Part shown: positions 35,147 to 39,748 of the stretch, piece after piece
Position numbering within the stretch: position 1 is the first letter of the stretch
How the letters are laid out: each line of letters begins with the position of its first letter
Assembly: GCF_002902525.1 (NCBI RefSeq)
Contig: NZ_PPQZ01000016.1
Coordinates: forward strand, 1-39,748
DNA: 39,748 nucleotides
Source of the DNA: Mammaliicoccus stepanovicii
GTDB lineage: Bacteria > Bacillota > Bacilli > Staphylococcales > Staphylococcaceae
Reading direction: 5' to 3'
Made by a program: the position numbers and the translations under genes
The notes under the pieces: model-generated
What the model was told of the DNA's origin: nothing
What the model saw: only the letters and a program-made list of their open reading frames with translations
Database searches by the model: none

Positions 35147-35734
35147 ATGATAGCAATAATTCTAGCTGGAGGAGCTTCTAGCAGGTTTGGTTCACCAAAA
35201 GCATTTGCCTCAATAAATGGTGAAGTTTTTTACAAGAAAATAAAAAAGACGTTGAATCAGACTAATTTATTCGAGAAAATTGTCATCAGTTCTAGTGAAA
35301 GCTTACAATATTCATTCGACAAAGATGATCAAGTAGTTGTGGATTTAGCTGATTATAAAAACAATGGTCCACTAGGCGGCATTTATAGTGTTATGCATGC
35401 ATATGAGTCGGAATGTTATTTTGTAATTGCTTGTGATACGCCTAAAATAACTGAAAAAGCAATTAGTCATTTATACCAGTTCTATATTTCTCGAGTAATG
35501 GAAGAACAGCTAGAAATAGCGGGATATGAAGCGCAGAATCATAAGATGCCCACGCTAGCATTTTACAGTTATCATGTTAAAGAAGATATTAAGCAAGCGT
35601 TAGATAATAAACATTATAGAATGTCAGAAATATACCAAAATAAACCAGCACAATGGCTAAATGTTGATGTTGTTAATGACCAGTCGAATTGGTTCCAAAA
35701 TATTAATTACGTCGAAGATTTAAAGAATGAATGA
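35147..35734 (+). CDS. mobA: Molybdenum cofactor guanylyltransferase MobA
   Basis: A 195-residue nucleotidyltransferase that joins GMP to Mo-molybdopterin. The GTP motif is LAGGASSRFGSPKAF, and the metal site is in FVIACDTPKITE. ATG at 35147 follows GGAGGG, which overlaps the moaD end. A few in-frame residues upstream (from 35129) would lie within moaD and are not favoured. Confidence 0.92.
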   Translation: MIAIILAGGASSRFGSPKAFASINGEVFYKKIKKTLNQTNLFEKIVISSSESLQYSFDKDDQVVVDLADYKNNGPLGGIYSVMHAYESECYFVIACDTPKITEKAISHLYQFYISRVMEEQLEIAGYEAQNHKMPTLAFYSYHVKEDIKQALDNKHYRMSEIYQNKPAQWLNVDVVNDQSNWFQNINYVEDLKNE

Positions 35735-35766
35735 CATTAACTGTTGTAAGGTGAGGGGGCGTAACG

Positions 35767-36789
35767 ATGAATCAACCAATCACAGATAAATTCGGGAGAC
35801 CGATTAGAGATTTGAGAATCTCAGTTACGGACCGATGTAATTTTCGATGCGATTATTGTATGCCAAAAGAAATTTTTGGAGATGATTTCGTATTTTTACC
35901 AAAACAAGAATTGTTAAGTTTTGAAGAAATTGTGAGGCTAGCAAAGTTATATAGTTCATTAGGCGTACAAAAGATTCGAATTACAGGTGGTGAGCCTCTC
36001 TTAAGACGAAATCTTCATGAATTGATAGAAGAACTTAATCAAATAGATGGCATAAGTGATATAGGCTTAACGACCAATGGCCTGTTGTTAAAAAAGCACG
36101 GACAAAATCTATTTGATGCAGGACTTAGAAGAGTTAATGTAAGCTTAGATGCTATAAATAATGATTTATTTAAATCTATAAACAACCGAAATATATCTGC
36201 TTCCAGAATACTGGATCAAATTGATTATGCTACAAGTATAGGCTTAAAAGTAAAAGTAAATGTCGTCATTCAAAAAGGAGTCAATGATCAAGAAATTATT
36301 CCACTCGTTGAATATTTTAAAGAAAAAAATATAATAGTAAGATTTATTGAATTTATGGATGTAGGTAATGATAACGGTTGGAACTTTGATAAAGTTGTAA
36401 CTAAAGATGAGATGCTCCAAATAATAGAATCAAAGTATGACATTGAACCAGTAAATCCAAATTATTATGGTGAAGTTGCAACATATTATCGCCATAAAGA
36501 TAACGGTGCACAATTTGGACTTATTACAAGTGTGTCAGCATCGTTTTGCTCATCATGTACGAGAGCACGAATTTCTTCAGAAGGTAAATTTTATGGATGT
36601 TTATTTGCAGAAACGAATGGATATGACATTAAATCAGAGTTGCGAAGCGGGAAGTCAGATGAAGAAATATTGGCGATATTGAAATATTTATGGAATATAA
36701 GAGATGATAAATATTCAGATGAAAGAACAGAAGCAACTGTAGCTAGAAGAAAAAAGAAAAAAATAAACATGAATTATATAGGCGGTTAA
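35767..36789 (+). CDS. moaA: GTP 3',8-cyclase MoaA (radical SAM)
   Basis: A 340-residue enzyme for the first cofactor step, GTP to 3',8-cyclo-GTP. The radical SAM cluster is CNFRCDYC near residue 24-31, the SAM-binding GGEPLL follows, and the second [4Fe-4S] cluster uses CSSC and a Cys 14 residues later (GCLFA). The protein ends in Gly-Gly, which is essential in MoaA. GTGAGGGGG precedes the ATG. It is the last gene of the operon. Confidence 0.95.
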   Translation: MNQPITDKFGRPIRDLRISVTDRCNFRCDYCMPKEIFGDDFVFLPKQELLSFEEIVRLAKLYSSLGVQKIRITGGEPLLRRNLHELIEELNQIDGISDIGLTTNGLLLKKHGQNLFDAGLRRVNVSLDAINNDLFKSINNRNISASRILDQIDYATSIGLKVKVNVVIQKGVNDQEIIPLVEYFKEKNIIVRFIEFMDVGNDNGWNFDKVVTKDEMLQIIESKYDIEPVNPNYYGEVATYYRHKDNGAQFGLITSVSASFCSSCTRARISSEGKFYGCLFAETNGYDIKSELRSGKSDEEILAILKYLWNIRDDKYSDERTEATVARRKKKKINMNYIGG

Positions 36790-36842
36790 TACGATCGCAT
36801 TTAACATACATCCACTGGTAATAGGCAAAGGGGGACTAAGTT

Positions 36843-37985
36843 GTGAGTCAGTATCAGCATATTATAATAGCACCAGACTCATTTAAAGAAAGTATGACTG
36901 CTCTTGAAGTAGCTGAAACAATTGAGTATAGTCTTCGTAAAGTCTTTAATAAAGCTCTAATAGAAACCATCCCAGTTGGTGATGGTGGTGAAGGCACTAT
37001 GAAATCTTTATCTGATGCAATGGGTGGCGTGATTAATCAATACAGTGTTCATAATCCAATAGGACAACTATCAAATGCTAGTATGTCAATTGTATCAAGT
37101 AGAAAAACGGCAATTATCGAAATGGCTGAAGCATCAGGATTAGAAAGAATTACAATAAGTGATCGCAATCCATTGTTAACTTCTACTTATGGCACTGGAG
37201 AATTAATTAAATACGCTTTAAATGAAAAAGTCGAAAAGATTCTGTTATGTATTGGTGGTAGTGCGACTAATGATGCTGGAGTAGGTATGTTAAAAGCATT
37301 AGGTGCTCAATTTTTAAATCAAGATGGTGAAGAAATTGCTGAAGGCGGTGCAGCCTTAAGAGAATTAAGTAAGATAGATTTAGATCATTTTGATAAAAGG
37401 TTATTAGATGTAGAAATTATAGTGGCTTGTGATGTGAACAATCCTTTAACTGGAACTAATGGTGCTACCTTTATTTATGGACTTCAGAAGGGCGCGACAT
37501 CTGAAGGACTTGAAATTTTAGAAAGTGCGTTGACACATTTCCATCATGTTGTTGAAAGACAATTTAATTGTGACAATCATAAAGTTGCTGGATCTGGAGC
37601 AGCAGGTGGATTGGGATATGCACTTATGACTTTCATGAATGCAACTTTAGAAACAGGTGTAGATATGGTTTTGAGAGAAACTCAGTTTCTAGAACGTGTT
37701 CAGAAAGCTGATTTGGTTATTACTGGTGAGGGGCGTATTGATAGTCAAACTATAAATGGAAAAACGCCAATCGGTGTTGCACAAGTTGCTAAAAAATATG
37801 GAATAGAAGTCATTGCAATCTGTGGATTAATTGGACCAGGATACGAACTAGTTTACAAACACGGAATCGATAAAGTGTATAGTTTAGCAAACAGTCAAGA
37901 AGAGGTTAATGAAACGATAAAAAATAGTAAATTTTATTTAGAGCGTTTATCATATAAAGTAGCAAATCTGTTATTAAACAAATAG
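36843..37985 (+). CDS. glxK: Glycerate kinase (GlxK/GarK family)
   Basis: A 380-residue cytoplasmic kinase of the class II glycerate kinase family. Motifs: APDSFKESMTALEVAETIE at the N-terminus, PVGDGGEGT, GGSATNDAGVGMLKALG and GEGRIDSQT. The start is GTG with AAAGGGGG upstream. It follows moaA by 53 bases with no terminator, so it may be read through from the cofactor operon; a metabolic link is not obvious. Its stop codon is inside the following terminator. Confidence 0.9.
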   Translation: MSQYQHIIIAPDSFKESMTALEVAETIEYSLRKVFNKALIETIPVGDGGEGTMKSLSDAMGGVINQYSVHNPIGQLSNASMSIVSSRKTAIIEMAEASGLERITISDRNPLLTSTYGTGELIKYALNEKVEKILLCIGGSATNDAGVGMLKALGAQFLNQDGEEIAEGGAALRELSKIDLDHFDKRLLDVEIIVACDVNNPLTGTNGATFIYGLQKGATSEGLEILESALTHFHHVVERQFNCDNHKVAGSGAAGGLGYALMTFMNATLETGVDMVLRETQFLERVQKADLVITGEGRIDSQTINGKTPIGVAQVAKKYGIEVIAICGLIGPGYELVYKHGIDKVYSLANSQEEVNETIKNSKFYLERLSYKVANLLLNK

Positions 37986-38028
37986 AGAGAACCTTCAAAA
38001 GTGAATTAGAAGGTTCTCTCTCATTTTT
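37984..38028. terminator. Bidirectional terminator between glycerate kinase and the lipase unit
   Basis: AGAGAGAACCTTC (37984-37996) pairs perfectly with GAAGGTTCTCTCT (38009-38021), followed by a T-tract on the plus strand. It ends both convergent units, including the minus-strand small ORF. Confidence 0.9.
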
Positions 38029-38035
38029 TATGATT

Positions 38036-38101
38036 TTATGAGAAAAGTGCTTTTAATACTTTGAAAAATGAACCAATAAGTTGAAAAATATCTCCAGACA
38101 T
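38036..38101 (-). CDS. 21-residue amphipathic peptide, phenol-soluble-modulin-like
   Basis: A short ORF, ATG (complement of 38099-38101) to TAA, 21 codons. Its N-terminal part is MSGDIFQLIGSF, followed by a FKVLKALFS tail. It has a ribosome site AAAGGA (complement of 38110-38115) 8 bases upstream. Placed on a helical wheel, D4, Q7, S11, K14, K17 and S21 form one polar arc and I, F, L, V the other face; net charge is about +1. There is no signal peptide. Length and layout are those of alpha-type PSMs, secreted cytolytic or surfactant peptides exported by the Pmt ABC system. It sits 29 bases after the lipase stop and before the terminator. A chance ORF is possible but less likely given the three features together. 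Confidence 0.7.
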   Translation of the reverse strand: MSGDIFQLIGSFFKVLKALFS

Positions 38102-38130
38102 ATAATCAATCCTTTACTATTTGAATTTTG

Positions 38131-39408
38131 TTATTTTTCTGTTTTAAGTAAGTCTTCAGCAAAATTATGCCAGAATTGGACAAGTTCATTTCGAGTTCGT
38201 TTAACATCTGATGTGTCTTGTCCGACAAAGTCTACATGATCCCAATCATGCATAGTAGGTGTCACTTGCCAAATACCTCTTTGAACTTGGTCAGTTGCAT
38301 TGGTATGCGCTTGATTATATGGGTATTGCGAAGAAATGACAGATACTAACCCATCATTTTCACGCCATTCCAACTCTGGTGATTTTCCAATCACATTTCC
38401 AGTAATTGTGAAAGGAAAGAACATACTAACATCTGACTTAAATCTACCATTGAGTGCTTTATGAGTCGCTTCTCCAGTATATGTTTTATATGAAATTTTG
38501 GGGTTAAGTGAAGTTGATTTATTTAATTGGGCTGCACCTTCACGAGTTAAATCATAAAAACCTTGATCTTTTGATTGCCATAAATTACTTGTTTTAACTC
38601 GCTGAGTATATTGTGTGAATGATTCACCAGGACGTTGTTTTAATCCCCATTGACTAAGCCCAAAGTCGACTCTTGAATATGCGTTTCCATTAATTTTAGA
38701 GTAATCAAAAACAATTTGTCTTATAGCTGCTTCATTTCCTAATTTATCAGATGCATGTGTACCATTATGAGGTGTACCTATAGTAGTAATGGATGATACC
38801 ATGTCATCTTTGTCACCTTTAAATAAAGGTGACATTTCTCCACCATTTTTCTTGTGATAATTTACTTCTTCAGCACTTCCATTTCGCAATAGTTCTTCTA
38901 ATTGGCGAATGGTTTGTCCACCCATACTGTGACCAACGAGATGAACTTTCTTTCCAGGTTTCCAATCTTTATAAACGCCTTCATATGTTTTTCCATATCT
39001 TTCGTGTCCATATTTTTCAGCGTGTGCAGCACCGTAATCGACGCGTCCTCCTTTAATATAATAATATAGTTCAACTGCGCGATCATAGTTACTACTCAAG
39101 GCACCAACACTTGCTTCATATGTTTCAAAGCCATTTTCTTCTAAATCTTGTCTTATATTCATTTTTTCTCCACCCCAGTAATGAGCAAGAACTGAAGGGA
39201 TTTTATCATCGGTAAAACCATTAAAACCATGTACGAGTATAATTGGATTACTATTTTTATAATATGAATGATTTGTAGTTGTGTTTGGTGGTGTTCCTGC
39301 CAAGTTTTGTTCAGCAGCATATGTAATACCCGTGCTTAAAAATAATAATAAACTTAATAGAACGACCGAAGTTTTACGAAAAAAAGAATATAAATGGTTT
39401 TCTTTCAT
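38131..39408 (-). CDS. Secreted triacylglycerol lipase without the long propeptide
   Basis: A 425-residue secreted lipase of the staphylococcal/Geobacillus family I.5-I.6. A Sec signal peptide occupies about residues 1-31 (KTSVVLLSLLLFLSTG core, cleavage near YAA). The catalytic domain starts at about residue 54 with NPIILVHGFNG. The triad is Ser161 (VGHSMGG), Asp352 (ENDGLVS) and His391 (DWDHVDF). Typical staphylococcal lipases are about 640-690 aa with a 200-260 residue propeptide; here only about 20 residues separate signal and catalytic domain. ATG at 39408 follows AAGGAG 8 bases away. It lies between two small peptide ORFs on the same strand. Confidence 0.92.
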   Translation of the reverse strand: MKENHLYSFFRKTSVVLLSLLLFLSTGITYAAEQNLAGTPPNTTTNHSYYKNSNPIILVHGFNGFTDDKIPSVLAHYWGGEKMNIRQDLEENGFETYEASVGALSSNYDRAVELYYYIKGGRVDYGAAHAEKYGHERYGKTYEGVYKDWKPGKKVHLVGHSMGGQTIRQLEELLRNGSAEEVNYHKKNGGEMSPLFKGDKDDMVSSITTIGTPHNGTHASDKLGNEAAIRQIVFDYSKINGNAYSRVDFGLSQWGLKQRPGESFTQYTQRVKTSNLWQSKDQGFYDLTREGAAQLNKSTSLNPKISYKTYTGEATHKALNGRFKSDVSMFFPFTITGNVIGKSPELEWRENDGLVSVISSQYPYNQAHTNATDQVQRGIWQVTPTMHDWDHVDFVGQDTSDVKRTRNELVQFWHNFAEDLLKTEK

Positions 39409-39439
39409 AGACAGCACTCCTTATTAGTTAGTTAATTTC

Positions 39440-39505
39440 TTAAACAAAGATATTGATAATCAAACGAGGTAATAATTCAAATAGTTTAATAAAAGCTTCT
39501 CGCAT
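39440..39505 (-). CDS. 21-residue amphipathic peptide upstream of the lipase, PSM-like
   Basis: A short ORF of 21 codons beginning MREAFIKLFELLPRL and ending IINIFV. AGGGGG (complement of 39513-39518) lies 7 bases before the ATG. On a helical wheel E3, K7, E10, R14 and N18 fall on one narrow polar side while nearly all the others are hydrophobic; net charge about +1. Proline 13 bends the centre. It ends 31 bases ahead of the lipase ATG and shares its promoter. It may be a PSM-like peptide or a short leader whose translation affects the lipase. It is unrelated in sequence to the peptide after the lipase. Confidence 0.65.
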   Translation of the reverse strand: MREAFIKLFELLPRLIINIFV

Positions 39506-39522
39506 TAAATGACCCCCTCTCA

Positions 39523-39536
39523 TAAAAGCGCTTACA
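39523..39536 (-). promoter_or_regulatory. cre-like site in the lipase leader
   Basis: On the minus strand TGTAAGCGCTTTTA fits the cre consensus TGWAARCGNTWNCA at 13 of 14 positions. It lies about 35 bases after the -10, a position used by CcpA as a roadblock. Confidence 0.65.
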
Positions 39537-39569
39537 TAAAGAGTTTTAAAAAAAGTATTTACAAAATAT

Positions 39570-39613
39570 ATTATATTCAAATAATGATACAAGATAGAAT
39601 ACCATTATTTGAA
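39570..39613 (-). promoter_or_regulatory. Lipase-unit promoter with 11-bp inverted repeat
   Basis: On the minus strand a perfect TATAAT (complement of 39570-39575) is directly preceded by an inverted repeat, TTCAAATAATG (39576-39586) and CATTATTTGAA (39603-39613), centred about where the -35 should be. The -35 itself (TTCTAT or TCTATC) is poor. A regulator binding here is likely. An alternative upstream promoter, TTGACT-17-TAAATT (complement of 39618-39646), is weaker. Confidence 0.55.
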
Positions 39614-39748
39614 GAATAATTTACTATAAAATTAACCAACAGTCAATAAAAAGGTAAAAATTAACATTTATTTAACAGTATATTTAAATATTGAATTAAT
39701 ATTTGAAATTAATGATATTAAGAAATAACTCTTTTTATAACTATATAT

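Noticed and set aside
1-39748. Possible CRISPR array, IS element, prophage, tRNA or rRNA gene.
   Set aside because: No regularly spaced repeats, transposase or integrase frames, cloverleaf-forming segments or rRNA-like sequence were recognised.

Overview
The window is a low-GC Firmicutes chromosome segment with strong Shine-Dalgarno sites. Its gene content is that of a coagulase-negative Staphylococcus: a SarA/SarR-family regulator, FhuD2, TcyP, NreABC/NarT, and a staphylococcal-type lipase. The exact species cannot be fixed from the sequence. No rRNA, tRNA, IS element, phage gene or CRISPR array was seen, and the region reads as a stable core or semi-core segment.

Layout. (1) 1-5300: the 3' end of a sarR-like gene, a C39-like papain-fold protein, and a four-gene membrane cassette (anchored Lys/Asp-rich protein, two ABC-2 permeases, one ATPase). 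(2) 5300-10850: cystine symporter TcyP, a stand-alone acyl-CoA dehydrogenase homologue, an EamA transporter (minus), a DUF454 membrane protein, and Fur-controlled fhuD2. (3) 10850-15640: sialic acid catabolism. nanT-nanA (minus) diverge from two tandem FadR-type GntR regulators plus nanK (plus); cre-like and inverted-repeat operators lie between them. (4) 15640-17940: bioY behind a BirA-like operator, a GNAT acetyltransferase, and fdhD (minus). (5) 17940-36790: a continuous molybdenum/nitrate respiration island: modABC (molybdate uptake), narGHJI (nitrate reductase), nreABC (oxygen/nitrate sensing), narT (nitrate transport), then moeB-moaB, moaC (inverted), and moeA-mobB-moaE-moaD-mobA-moaA (molybdopterin cofactor synthesis). 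(6) 36790-39748: glycerate kinase, then on the minus strand a short secreted lipase.

How it fits together: ModABC imports molybdate, the Moa/Moe/Mob enzymes build the Mo-guanine-dinucleotide cofactor, NarJ helps insert it into NarG, and NarGHI reduces the nitrate brought in by NarT. NreABC switches on narG and narT through paired operators that I could locate at both promoters with nearly the same geometry.

The most novel item is at the right end. The lipase lacks the long propeptide usual in staphylococcal lipases. It is flanked on the same strand by two 21-codon ORFs, each with its own Shine-Dalgarno site and each predicted to form a strongly amphipathic helix like phenol-soluble modulins. 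The three ORFs look like one transcription unit, with a promoter containing an 11-bp inverted repeat, a downstream cre-like site and a strong terminator. The two small ORFs are too short for ordinary gene calling.
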